From Bacillota bacterium (GTDB lineage Bacteria; Bacillota; Dethiobacteria; DTU022): a DNA stretch of 20,145 bases. Shown here piece after piece: positions 7,039 to 13,856 of this stretch (positions are counted from its first letter, which is position 1; every line of letters begins with the position of its first letter). The stretch lies in assembly GCA_012727685.1 (NCBI GenBank), contig JAAYGO010000162.1:1-20145 (forward strand), in the 5' to 3' direction. Position numbers and translations under genes: made by a program. The notes beneath the pieces were generated by a model, which had not been told where the DNA came from, ran no database searches, and saw only the letters and a list, made by a program, of their open reading frames with translations.

Positions 7039-8766
7039 GTGATCATTAAAGCGGCTGCAGGCAACTCCTTACCCGGAGACCCGGACTGGTGGAAGAAGGC
7101 TGTTTTTTACCAGATCTACCCGCGCAGCTTCATGGACAGCAACGGCGACGGTTTCGGCGATTTGCAGGGAATTATTGACCGGCTGGATTATTTGAACGAC
7201 GGCACCCCCGCTTCCCTCGGCATTGACGCCATCTGGTTCAGCCCTTTTTTTCCCAGCCCTGATCGCGATTTCGGATATGACGTGGCCGACTATTGCGCCA
7301 TTGACCCCCGTTACGGCACCATGGCTGATTTTGACCGGCTGGTGGAAGAGGCGCACAGGCGCAAGATCCGGATCCTGCTGGACCTGGTGATGAACCACAC
7401 CTCCAGTGAGCACCCCTGGTTCCAGGAGTCCCGCTCTTCGCGGAACAACCCGAAGCGCGACTGGTATATCTGGCGCGACGGGCGCGGCCCCGGGAAGAGG
7501 CCGCCCAACAACTGGCGGAACAATTTTTTTGGACCGGCCTGGACATGGGATGAGAAGACGGGGCAATACTACCTGCACTCTTTTTTAAAGGAGCAGCCCG
7601 ATCTAAACTGGTACAACCAGGAGGTGCGGGAGGCGGTCTTTGCAGTGGTCCGCTTCTGGCTGGACCGGGGCGTGGACGGCTTCCGGCTGGATGTAGCCCA
7701 TCTCTACTGCAAGGATCCGGAGCTGCGCAATAACCCCCCCTACTGGCGGCGGCGCAAGCCGGCGGAGAGTCTCCCGGCGGGGGACCGGACGCTGATCATG
7801 AATCTCTTTTATTACCTGGGTGCGCCCGAGTTCCAGGTGAAAATATACAATGAACATCACCCGGAGACGCACCGCGTTCTAAAAGAGCTCCGCCGGGTCC
7901 TTGACGAATATCCCGCTAAAACCAGCGTCGGCGAGATTCTGGGCGAAGACGCCGGCGTGCTGGCCTCTTATTACGGAACGGGCAGCGATGAGCTGCACAT
8001 GAATTTTTATTTCGACCTGATGCACTGCCGCTGGAGCGCCGGCGCCTTCCGGCGCTGCATCGAGCGGTGGGAGAGGCTGCTGCCGCCGGAAGCCTGGCCG
8101 GCCTATGCCCTGAGCAACCATGACGTTGTCCGTGCCATCAGCCGCTACGACCAGGGCGGGGAGGGAGAGCGGCGGGCCCGGCTTTTGGCCTTGATGCTGC
8201 TAACCCTGCGCGGCAGCCCCTTCATCTACTACGGGGAAGAGATCGGGATGAAGGAGGCCAGGCTGCCGAAGCGGCTGCTTAAGGATCCGGTCGGGCGGAA
8301 GTGGTACCCCTTGCATCGCGGCCGGGACGGCGCCCGCACCCCGATGCAGTGGTCGGACAGCCCGGCGGCCGGTTTTTCAAGCGGAACCCCCTGGTTGCCG
8401 GTCGGCCCGGAGATAGGGAAGAGAAATGTTGCCGCCCAGGATTCGGACCCGGCTTCGCTGCTCAATTTTTACCGGCGCCTGATCTGGCTGTGCAAGGATT
8501 TACCGGTGCTGCAGCAGGGCGCATACCGCTCGCTTGTTGCCGGAGTGCCGGCCGACTGCTACTGCTACCTGCGCGAGCTCGCGGGGAGCAAAGCCGCCGT
8601 GGCCTTGAATTTTTCCCGGGCGCCGCGGACGGTGGATCTTTCGCCGGAAGGCCGCTCCTGGCGCCTCGCCTTATCCACCGACTACCGCCGCACCGGCGAA
8701 AGCGGGATCAGCACCCTCAAGCTGGGCCCCGGCGAAGGCTGCCTTCTTTTGGAGGTCGGAGGTTAG
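7039..8766 (+). CDS. GH13 family alpha-glucosidase (oligo-1,6-glucosidase-like)
   Basis: The 575-residue protein starts at GTG 7039, with AAAGGAG close upstream (a short 3-base gap). It opens with WWKKAVFYQIYPRSF and DSNGDGFGDL, the classic start and calcium-binding loop of the oligo-1,6-glucosidase/alpha-glucosidase branch of GH13. Conserved region I is LLDLVMNHTS; region II GFRLDV gives the nucleophile D218; region III SVGEILGE gives the acid/base E299; region IV ALSNHDVVR gives D362. RTPMQWSDSPAAGFS and the C-terminal beta domain are also family features. Such enzymes release glucose from the non-reducing end of short alpha-glucans or isomalto-oligosaccharides; some relatives act as trehalose or sucrose enzymes. 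No signal peptide is seen, so it is probably cytoplasmic. No sugar transporter or regulator is adjacent, so its substrate is not supported by context. Confidence 0.9.
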   Translation: MIIKAAAGNSLPGDPDWWKKAVFYQIYPRSFMDSNGDGFGDLQGIIDRLDYLNDGTPASLGIDAIWFSPFFPSPDRDFGYDVADYCAIDPRYGTMADFDRLVEEAHRRKIRILLDLVMNHTSSEHPWFQESRSSRNNPKRDWYIWRDGRGPGKRPPNNWRNNFFGPAWTWDEKTGQYYLHSFLKEQPDLNWYNQEVREAVFAVVRFWLDRGVDGFRLDVAHLYCKDPELRNNPPYWRRRKPAESLPAGDRTLIMNLFYYLGAPEFQVKIYNEHHPETHRVLKELRRVLDEYPAKTSVGEILGEDAGVLASYYGTGSDELHMNFYFDLMHCRWSAGAFRRCIERWERLLPPEAWPAYALSNHDVVRAISRYDQGGEGERRARLLALMLLTLRGSPFIYYGEEIGMKEARLPKRLLKDPVGRKWYPLHRGRDGARTPMQWSDSPAAGFSSGTPWLPVGPEIGKRNVAAQDSDPASLLNFYRRLIWLCKDLPVLQQGAYRSLVAGVPADCYCYLRELAGSKAAVALNFSRAPRTVDLSPEGRSWRLALSTDYRRTGESGISTLKLGPGEGCLLLEVGG

Positions 8767-8831
8767 AAGCCGGAGGCCGGAAGAATAGAAGTTATAATTG
8801 CCCGGTTTGATGAATAAGGAATATGAGAGCG

Positions 8832-8855
8832 GGAACCCGGCTGCCGGCGGGTTCC
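8832..8855 (+). other. Hairpin between the glucosidase and the membrane-protein gene
   Basis: GGAACCC (8832-8838) pairs perfectly with GGGTTCC (8849-8855) around a 10-base GC-rich loop. There is no T-run after it. It lies 28 bases before the preferred ATG at 8883 and would sit inside the coding region if the earlier ATG at 8823 were used, which argues against that start. Confidence 0.35.
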
Positions 8856-8882
8856 ATCACCTCATTCGGAAAGGACCGGGCA

Positions 8883-9551
8883 ATGCGGAATTATAGCTTC
8901 AACAAGCCTCACAGGCCGGCGAAAGCTTATTCTCTCCGCGGTGACGGCGGTGCGGGCAGGCATATTAGCCGGAGCGCTGCAGGAACATCCCGTAACGGGC
9001 CACGCCAGAATGCGTATACCTTTTTTCACGTCTTTGTGCGGGGCAACGGATTGCCGGCCGTTTCGCCGCTGCTCTTCGCGCTGATCATCCTGACCTTCTT
9101 TTTACCCTTTGTCACCGTCTCCTGCGGCCAGTATGAGCTGGAAACTGTCCGGCTCGTGGACTTTCAACGGGCGGAACTGGTGGAAGAAGGAGAATTTGGC
9201 GGCCGAACGGTCGCCCTGCTCCTGGTGATCCTGGCCCCGCTCGGCCTGCTCCTGGGCTTGTGGAAGGGTGGCCATGGGCGCCCCTGGGCTGCCCTTGTGG
9301 CCGCCGCCGGGCTGGTGCTGCTCATTGCCCTTCAGGCTGTCATCAACCGTTCCCTGGCGGCACAAAACGCCGCCATGGAGCTGGACGGGGTGATCAACGC
9401 CACTTTCCGTTCCGGTTTTTATCTCTCATTTTTTCTTTACCTGGCCGCCCTTGGAGTTAACCTATACCTGCTGCGCTACCGGACCCCTCCCCGGATACCC
9501 CCCTTGCGCAGAAGGCGCAAGCCCCTGCTTTTCTTTTATCGAAAGGCTTGA
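8883..9551 (+). CDS. Unrecognised membrane protein with four predicted transmembrane helices
   Basis: The start is ATG 8883, with GGAAAGGA seven bases upstream; a longer frame from 8823 lacks a ribosome site. The protein has 222 residues. A basic, Gly/Ser-rich N-terminal region of about 50 residues is followed by four hydrophobic segments: one beginning SPLLFALIILTFFLPFVTVS, then VALLLVILAPLGLLLGLW, AALVAAAGLVLLIALQAVI and FYLSFFLYLAALGVNLYLL. The chain ends in an arginine-rich tail (PPLRRRRKPLLFFYRKA) that should stay in the cytoplasm. The motif LPFVTVSCG is seen in scattered bacterial membrane proteins of unknown function. It follows the glucosidase by 116 bases on the same strand with a hairpin between, so co-transcription is uncertain. 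No function can be assigned. Confidence 0.7.
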   Translation: MRNYSFNKPHRPAKAYSLRGDGGAGRHISRSAAGTSRNGPRQNAYTFFHVFVRGNGLPAVSPLLFALIILTFFLPFVTVSCGQYELETVRLVDFQRAELVEEGEFGGRTVALLLVILAPLGLLLGLWKGGHGRPWAALVAAAGLVLLIALQAVINRSLAAQNAAMELDGVINATFRSGFYLSFFLYLAALGVNLYLLRYRTPPRIPPLRRRRKPLLFFYRKA

Positions 9552-9612
9552 TTAAAAACCGTATATACAATTTTACTAGCGGTGTAAAAGGACAAGTTTT
9601 GTGTGCTGAACA

Positions 9613-10140
9613 TTATCCCAAAGGTTGATAGCGTGGAGGCTCGGGCAGCCAGTTTTTGAGCTTGCCGTAGTAGGTAAAAAGCTTGTCATAAATATCTATT
9701 TCGCTTAAGAGGAATTTCTGAAACAAGTCTCTAATTTTTTCAGTTCCGCTTTGTATGTAGGCAATTTGAAAGGTGGGCAAAAAATCCCGGATTCCGATAT
9801 ATAGTCTTTCAAATATGAATTTGTCTGTAAAGATTTCCGGTTGAAAAGCTGTATTTACATCAACGGCAGGTCTTTCGGGTAACGGGACTCCATAGTCAAG
9901 CATTGTTTTTTCCAGGGTTGTGATTTCCTTTTTAATAATCTTGATTCCAAAGTCTAAGATTAATTTGAAATCATTGTCCTTGGCGTAGTTAAGGAAAACC
10001 TGGCTTGTTGCAAGGACGCTGTATCTTTCGGATAAGATTGCCCAGAGTTGCCAGGCTTCACCCGCAGAGATCAAAGATTGTTTTTCTTTGGTGGATTTTC
10101 CAATTTCCTTAATTTGCTGGATCTGTTTTGGGATCTTCAT
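9613..10140 (-). CDS. DUF3231-like protein of unknown function
   Basis: The 175-residue protein is all-helical in appearance, with no signal peptide or membrane segment. The pattern AWQLWAILSERYSVL, then FLNYAKDNDFKLILDFG, then YGVPLPERPAVDVN, then IFTDKF resembles one half of the DUF3231 proteins of spore-forming Firmicutes, which often contain two ~170-residue repeats related to ferritin-like or CotF-like folds; here there is one unit. The ribosome site is AGAGG shortly before the ATG. The gene and its flanks (about 9550-10380) are clearly richer in A and T than the neighbours, which suggests acquisition from a lower-GC relative. It stands alone, with divergent or convergent neighbours. Its role is unknown; a spore-related role is only a guess from the family distribution. 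Confidence 0.65.
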   Translation of the reverse strand: MKIPKQIQQIKEIGKSTKEKQSLISAGEAWQLWAILSERYSVLATSQVFLNYAKDNDFKLILDFGIKIIKKEITTLEKTMLDYGVPLPERPAVDVNTAFQPEIFTDKFIFERLYIGIRDFLPTFQIAYIQSGTEKIRDLFQKFLLSEIDIYDKLFTYYGKLKNWLPEPPRYQPLG

Positions 10141-10383
10141 GTTATAGCCTCTTTATAATCCTTTGTTTTTTTATTGTCCATGTTCTTACTATTTAGCTTC
10201 CCATTATTTTGTGAATATATGCTGTGTTGAAACGGGGCAGGCATCAAGACGTTTACGACCAACAAAGAGCAGGTGTTGGAAAAAGCCATATTTCTAAGAA
10301 GGTTTTCAGCATCCTGCCGCGAAAAATAGAATTACGCGGAAATGCAAGTGATATGCGGCAAAACAAAGGAGTCTGGCTGGCGG

Positions 10384-11094
10384 ATGCGCTATAAAAGATT
10401 ATTGCTCCAGGATATCGGCGGGCTGAAAAACGAAGAGAATAGAGAGGTGCGGCGCGGCCTCCTCTATCGCTCCGGGGAACTGCACCGCTTGAGGCCGCGC
10501 GATCTGGCGCTCCTGCACAGTCTTGGGATCAGGCAGATCATCGACCTGCGGGAGGAGGAAATGCTCCGCAAGCGGCCGGACCAGTTTACCGCACCCAGCA
10601 TGATAAACCTGCCGGTGCGCCTGGGCTCCTTTGGGGACTTGAAGTTGCGGGAGGCGCTCCGCCGCGAGGTGGACTGGTCCCGTTTCGATTTCCACTCGCT
10701 TTATACGTTGATCCTGGATGAAAACAAGGATTACATTCGCCGTTTCCTGGAGCTGCTCGTGGCGGGGCCGCACCCGGTGCTGCTGCACTGCACCGCCGGC
10801 AAGGATCGCACCGGGGTATTTATCACCGTGCTGCTCCTGGCACTGCGGCTTTCACGGGAGCAGGTGGTGCGCTGGTATTTAAGCATTGAAAGGCATTTGA
10901 AGCGCAACACCCCTTTACCGGCAAAATTCTTGGTTTGGTACAGCAAAACACCGCGTGAAGTGATCTACCTGAATAAACCGGGCCTGCTCAAAGCGCTCGA
11001 TCACCTGGAGCAGCGCTACCAGGGCGTTGAAGGCTACCTGGAAGAGGCCGGCTTCACCGCACTGCACGAGCTCCGCCGGATATTTCTCCGGTAA
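10384..11094 (+). CDS. Tyrosine-specific protein phosphatase (PTP/DSP-like, Y_phosphatase3 type)
   Basis: The start is ATG 10384, which gives 236 residues beginning MRYKRLLLQDIGGLKN, in line with family members that begin just before an RDLGG-like motif; AAAGGAG lies 12 bases upstream. An in-frame ATG at 10342 has no ribosome site. Family features are VRRGLLYRSGELHRL, LGIRQIIDLREEEM with the family's D-L-R motif, and the P-loop H-C136-T-A-G-K-D-R142-T-G, which is the CX5R catalytic signature. C136 would form the phosphocysteine intermediate. It is cytoplasmic, with no signal peptide. Substrates in this group include phosphotyrosine proteins and sometimes phosphoinositides. It is not obviously in an operon; a nested hairpin follows 11 bases after the stop. 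Confidence 0.9.
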   Translation: MRYKRLLLQDIGGLKNEENREVRRGLLYRSGELHRLRPRDLALLHSLGIRQIIDLREEEMLRKRPDQFTAPSMINLPVRLGSFGDLKLREALRREVDWSRFDFHSLYTLILDENKDYIRRFLELLVAGPHPVLLHCTAGKDRTGVFITVLLLALRLSREQVVRWYLSIERHLKRNTPLPAKFLVWYSKTPREVIYLNKPGLLKALDHLEQRYQGVEGYLEEAGFTALHELRRIFLR

Positions 11095-11105
11095 GGGCGC
11101 AGTTG

Positions 11106-11145
11106 ATCAGCGCTTCAGGCCTTCTGGCCTGGCTTCTGCGCTGAT
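11106..11145 (+). terminator. Nested hairpin after the phosphatase gene, possible terminator
   Basis: The outer stem ATCAGCGC (11106-11113) pairs perfectly with GCGCTGAT (11138-11145), and the inner stem CAGGCC (11116-11121) with GGCCTG (11126-11131) around a TTCT loop. There is no T-run after it, so it may be a 3'-end-stabilising structure and not an intrinsic terminator. Confidence 0.4.
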
Positions 11146-11319
11146 ACCCCCTCACCACGAACACCATACACATCTCCACGCAAGCTGCAATCTTTAGCCT
11201 GAATAAACCCTTTTAATACAGTCCCGGAACAATGACCGGCACCATATTGTCCATCTGGTGGAGCGCTATATAGCTGGGGTAGGGCTGCCTTCTCTTAAAA
11301 TGCGGTAGCCGGATTCAAG

Positions 11320-11346
11320 CCCCCCTCACCCTGACCCTCTCCCCCC
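11320..11346 (-). repeat. Dispersed repeat, copy 2 (inverted, truncated)
   Basis: The reverse complement of these 27 bases matches 6895-6921 with one mismatch. The other hairpin arm present in copy 1 is missing here. The two copies are about 4.4 kb apart in opposite orientation. Confidence 0.7.
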
Positions 11347-11521
11347 AGCAATTAATAGAAATTTTCTGCACCACAGGTATACTTTACCATCATCCTGTTC
11401 AGGATAACCCTTTAGGCATAAAAATGCCTTTCGGAAAAGGATTGCTGCTGGCGGGCGGAGCAGGGTTGGGAAACTGCGCCCCCTGTTTGAATTGTAAATA
11501 AATGTAGGATGAAAAGGGATT

Positions 11522-12511
11522 TTGGCGATCGGTGTAGAAATGGAATGCTTGTCTCAACAAGATTTCTGCAGCAATAAGGGAGCGGTCAAATTGGGCAGGC
11601 ATGCAACACGCAGTAATGATTATGGATACCGGCGCCAGCGGAGGAAAGTACGCAAGGGGACGCTCATCTGGATCGTCGTGCTGCTGGCGCTCTTAATAAC
11701 CGGCTATCACTACCGGGCGCATATTTACGCCTTCGTTGACCACTTCATTGCGGGACCGCCGGATGGGGGGACGGCCCTGCCGCCAACCGATCCGGAGCCG
11801 GAGGAAGAAGAGCCGGCGGAGCAGGAACCGGAGCCGGAAGATCCGGCGGGAGAAGAAGCAGGTGGCGAAGAGCCGGGAGAGGAAACTGAACCGGGCCCGC
11901 TGCCGGAAGGGGAGCTGCCGCAGGCCGCCGACGCCGATTACCTGCTGGTCCTGGTGACCAAGCAGATGACCCTGGGACGGTATACTCCCTCCGACCTGGT
12001 TGCGGTTCCGCTAGAGCTGGCCGCACCGGGACGGGAAAATTGGGGCTTCCAACTGCGCCGGGAAGCATGCGATCAACTGGTCCTGATGGCCGCAGACGCC
12101 CGGGCGGAAGGCGTTGCTCTCTTCGTCAACTCAGCCTACCGCAGCTACGATACCCAGGAACGCCTCTTTTGGGAGTATGCCGCCATTCACGGGGAGGCGG
12201 AGGCCAACACCTTCAGCGCCCGCCCCGGGCAGTCGGAGCACCAGCTGGGCACGGCCATCGATTTCGGTGGTACCCCTTATGACTTTACCGATTCTTTCGG
12301 CGAGACCCCTGCCGGGATCTGGCTGGCGCAAAACGCTCATCGCTACGGTTTTGCCATGAGCTATCCGCCCGGCACCCAGGCCATCACGGGCTATATTTAC
12401 GAACCGTGGCATTTCCGCTATATCGGGGTGGAGGCGGCGGCGGAATGGAAAGAATCGGGGCTCGTGCTCTGCCAGTTCCTCGCCCAGAAACCGCAGGACT
12501 GGCTGGAATAG
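11522..12511 (+). CDS. Membrane-anchored D-alanyl-D-alanine carboxypeptidase, VanY-like (peptidase M15B)
   Basis: Two starts are plausible: TTG 11522 (329 residues) and TTG 11591 (306 residues). The second has GGGAG eight bases upstream and puts the basic stretch RRQRRKVRKG directly before the helix TLIWIVVLLALLITGY, which looks more natural. After the membrane anchor comes a ~45-residue linker very rich in Glu and Pro, which probably spans the envelope, and then the M15 domain: NSAYRSY, RPGQSEHQLGTAIDF with the zinc-binding H and D, and EPWHFRYIG with the second zinc histidine. The enzyme would trim the terminal D-Ala from peptidoglycan stem peptides outside the cell. It is convergent with a cwlD-type amidase gene, another cell-wall enzyme. 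No vancomycin-resistance genes accompany it, so a housekeeping or sporulation role is more likely. Confidence 0.9.
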   Translation: MAIGVEMECLSQQDFCSNKGAVKLGRHATRSNDYGYRRQRRKVRKGTLIWIVVLLALLITGYHYRAHIYAFVDHFIAGPPDGGTALPPTDPEPEEEEPAEQEPEPEDPAGEEAGGEEPGEETEPGPLPEGELPQAADADYLLVLVTKQMTLGRYTPSDLVAVPLELAAPGRENWGFQLRREACDQLVLMAADARAEGVALFVNSAYRSYDTQERLFWEYAAIHGEAEANTFSARPGQSEHQLGTAIDFGGTPYDFTDSFGETPAGIWLAQNAHRYGFAMSYPPGTQAITGYIYEPWHFRYIGVEAAAEWKESGLVLCQFLAQKPQDWLE

Positions 12512-12572
12512 GATTTAGGATGGGCAGCAGACGTCAGGACTGGACAGTAGGAACAGGCATGGACAATGGACT

Positions 12573-13328
12573 TCACGCTTTGGTATAGATATATTCGACA
12601 ATCCCTAAAAAGATGGCCTGGGCCAGCTTCCCCTGGTTGCACGGCTCGGTAAATATCTCGCGGTCGATGGGGCTGGTCATGAAGCCCATCTCCAGGATAA
12701 TGCCCGGGATGTTGGCTTCGTTGATCAAGAGGTAGCTGCCCTCCTTTGGGCTGGAGTGGACGGTCTGTCCGGGCTTTGGGTCCGAGGCCATCAGGGGGTT
12801 AACCTGCTTCTGGATCGTTTCGGCCAGGATCTTGTTTTCAGGCCTGCCGGGGGAGTAAAAGGCGATGGCGCCCCTGACCGTGGGATCGCTGAATGAGTTT
12901 AAGTGCAGGCTGAGGAAGAGGTCCGCACCGGACTCGTTGATGACCTTGAGCCTGCCGTGCATATCCCGCTGGTAGCGGGAGGCAGGATCGCCGGGGATGT
13001 ATTTGCTGGTATCCTCGTCCCGTTCGCGGGTCATGATCACGGTGGCGCCGGCCTGGTTCAGGAGGCGGCGCAGCTCCAGCCCCACCGCCAGGACGATATC
13101 CTTCTCCAGGATGCGCTCTTCGTAGTGCGAACCCGAATCAATGCCGCCGTGGCCGGGGTCAAGGACGATGACGCTGCCTTTCAGCGGGCGTCCGTAGTAG
13201 AGGGAAACCGGCCGGGCGGAGGGATAAAAGAGGCTGCCGATCCATAAGAGCACGGCGCAGGCCAGCACGGCGCCCCCGGCAGCAGGCGGCACGACCATGA
13301 GCCGGATCTGCCTTTTGTTTACAGCCAT
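12573..13328 (-). CDS. cwlD: N-acetylmuramoyl-L-alanine amidase, CwlD-like (Amidase_3)
   Basis: The 251-residue protein has an N-terminal hydrophobic segment (VPPAAGGAVLACAVLLWIGS) that serves as signal or anchor, followed by a single Amidase_3 domain. Zinc ligands are visible as H in LDPGHGG, E in RILEKDIVL and H in LFLSLHLNS; the catalytic glutamate is in IILEMGF. The size, the single catalytic domain without cell-wall repeats, and the phrases LDPGHGG, LEKD, VIMTRE and LKVIN resemble B. subtilis CwlD. CwlD acts with PdaA to make muramic-delta-lactam in the spore cortex, which is needed for germination. That assignment implies a spore former. A general-purpose amidase cannot be excluded without phylogeny. 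Confidence 0.85.
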   Translation of the reverse strand: MAVNKRQIRLMVVPPAAGGAVLACAVLLWIGSLFYPSARPVSLYYGRPLKGSVIVLDPGHGGIDSGSHYEERILEKDIVLAVGLELRRLLNQAGATVIMTRERDEDTSKYIPGDPASRYQRDMHGRLKVINESGADLFLSLHLNSFSDPTVRGAIAFYSPGRPENKILAETIQKQVNPLMASDPKPGQTVHSSPKEGSYLLINEANIPGIILEMGFMTSPIDREIFTEPCNQGKLAQAIFLGIVEYIYTKA

Positions 13329-13460
13329 TCTAGTTTGGATTCCCCCTTAAGCCCGCCACCCCTTGGGCGAAAGACTTTGCTCCGCTTTGCCCCCTTGATC
13401 CATTCATTTATATGCGCGCGGACCCGGTGATATTTGCGGGGTGGGGTTATAAAAAATATA

Positions 13461-13488
13461 TTGCATTATTAGGATATAGTGATATAAT
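13461..13488 (+). promoter_or_regulatory. Promoter of the arsR-type gene
   Basis: TTGCAT (13461-13466) and TATAAT (13483-13488) are spaced by 16 bases in an AT-rich stretch. AAGGAGGG (13496-13503) and the TTG start at 13510 follow closely, so the leader is very short. Only a weak dyad (ATAT with ATAT) is visible here, unlike the strong palindrome at 13811. Confidence 0.65.
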
Positions 13489-13509
13489 TAAGCCTAAGGA
13501 GGGATAATC

Positions 13510-13794
13510 TTGGAAAACCGGAAAGAAGAACTGGCCCTTTTGCAGGAGAAGGCCTCCCTGTTGAAGGCCCTATCCAATCCGATCCGCCTCTGCATCGTGC
13601 GGGAGCTGCTGAAGCGCGGCCGTTGCAATGTCTCTTCCATGCAGCACTGCCTTGAACTATCCCAGTCCACGGTCTCACAGCATCTTGCCCGCCTGCGTGA
13701 CCTGGGGATCATCGAAGGGGAGCGCCAGGGGGTGGAGGTCTTTTACCGGGTCGTGAACCCCGAAGCAGAAGCGATCATCAAACTTCTGTTTTAA
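13510..13794 (+). CDS. ArsR/SmtB family winged-helix repressor
   Basis: The 94-residue protein begins at TTG with AAGGAGGG six bases upstream. It is almost entirely the ArsR winged helix: LLKALSNPIRLCIVRELL (helices 1-2), then CLELSQSTVSQHLARLRDLG (helix-turn-helix), then IIEGERQGVEVFYRVV (beta wing). ArsR proteins bind as dimers to palindromes at promoters and release on binding metals or, in some subgroups, on oxidation or persulfidation of cysteines. The usual ELCVC metal site is absent. The three cysteines are C28, C39 and C47, and the C-terminal helix has none, so it does not match the two-cysteine BigR/SqrR pattern exactly. The next gene is a persulfide/CoA-disulfide reductase fusion 62 bases downstream behind a strong palindrome, so a reactive-sulfur or redox signal is the natural guess. 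Confidence 0.9.
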   Translation: MENRKEELALLQEKASLLKALSNPIRLCIVRELLKRGRCNVSSMQHCLELSQSTVSQHLARLRDLGIIEGERQGVEVFYRVVNPEAEAIIKLLF

Positions 13795-13810
13795 ATATTT
13801 GGCTAAGACA

Positions 13811-13832
13811 TTGAATTATTATAATAAATCAA
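13811..13832 (+). promoter_or_regulatory. Near-perfect 22-bp palindrome over the -10 of the reductase gene, candidate ArsR operator
   Basis: The half-site TTGAnTTATTA is repeated in inverted orientation, so that ten of eleven base pairs are symmetric; only the fifth position breaks the dyad. TATAAT at 13820-13825 lies at its centre, with a weak TTTGGC at 13798-13803 as possible -35. A repressor bound here would block transcription of the downstream gene. Length and AT-rich character fit ArsR-family operators. Confidence 0.6.
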
Positions 13833-13856
13833 ATCTAGCAAGGGGGAGGTTATAAG

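Larger units (their letters stand above)
11095..11521. other. Gene-free spacer with hairpins and a repeat copy
   Basis: There is no credible coding frame in this ~430-base interval. It contains a nested hairpin (11106-11145), the inverted copy of the dispersed repeat (11320-11346), an inverted repeat ATCCTG-TT-CAGGAT near 11392-11405, and a small hairpin AGGCAT/ATGCCT (11414-11429). No clear -35/-10 pair for the following gene was identified. Confidence 0.55.

Noticed and set aside
8823..8882. Earlier ATG for the membrane-protein gene
   Set aside because: No ribosome site, and the segment contains a hairpin; ATG 8883 is well placed after GGAAAGGA.
11522..12511. VanY-like gene as part of a vancomycin-resistance cluster
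   Set aside because: No VanR/S, VanH, ligase or VanX genes are in the window; M15B carboxypeptidases are common housekeeping enzymes in Firmicutes.
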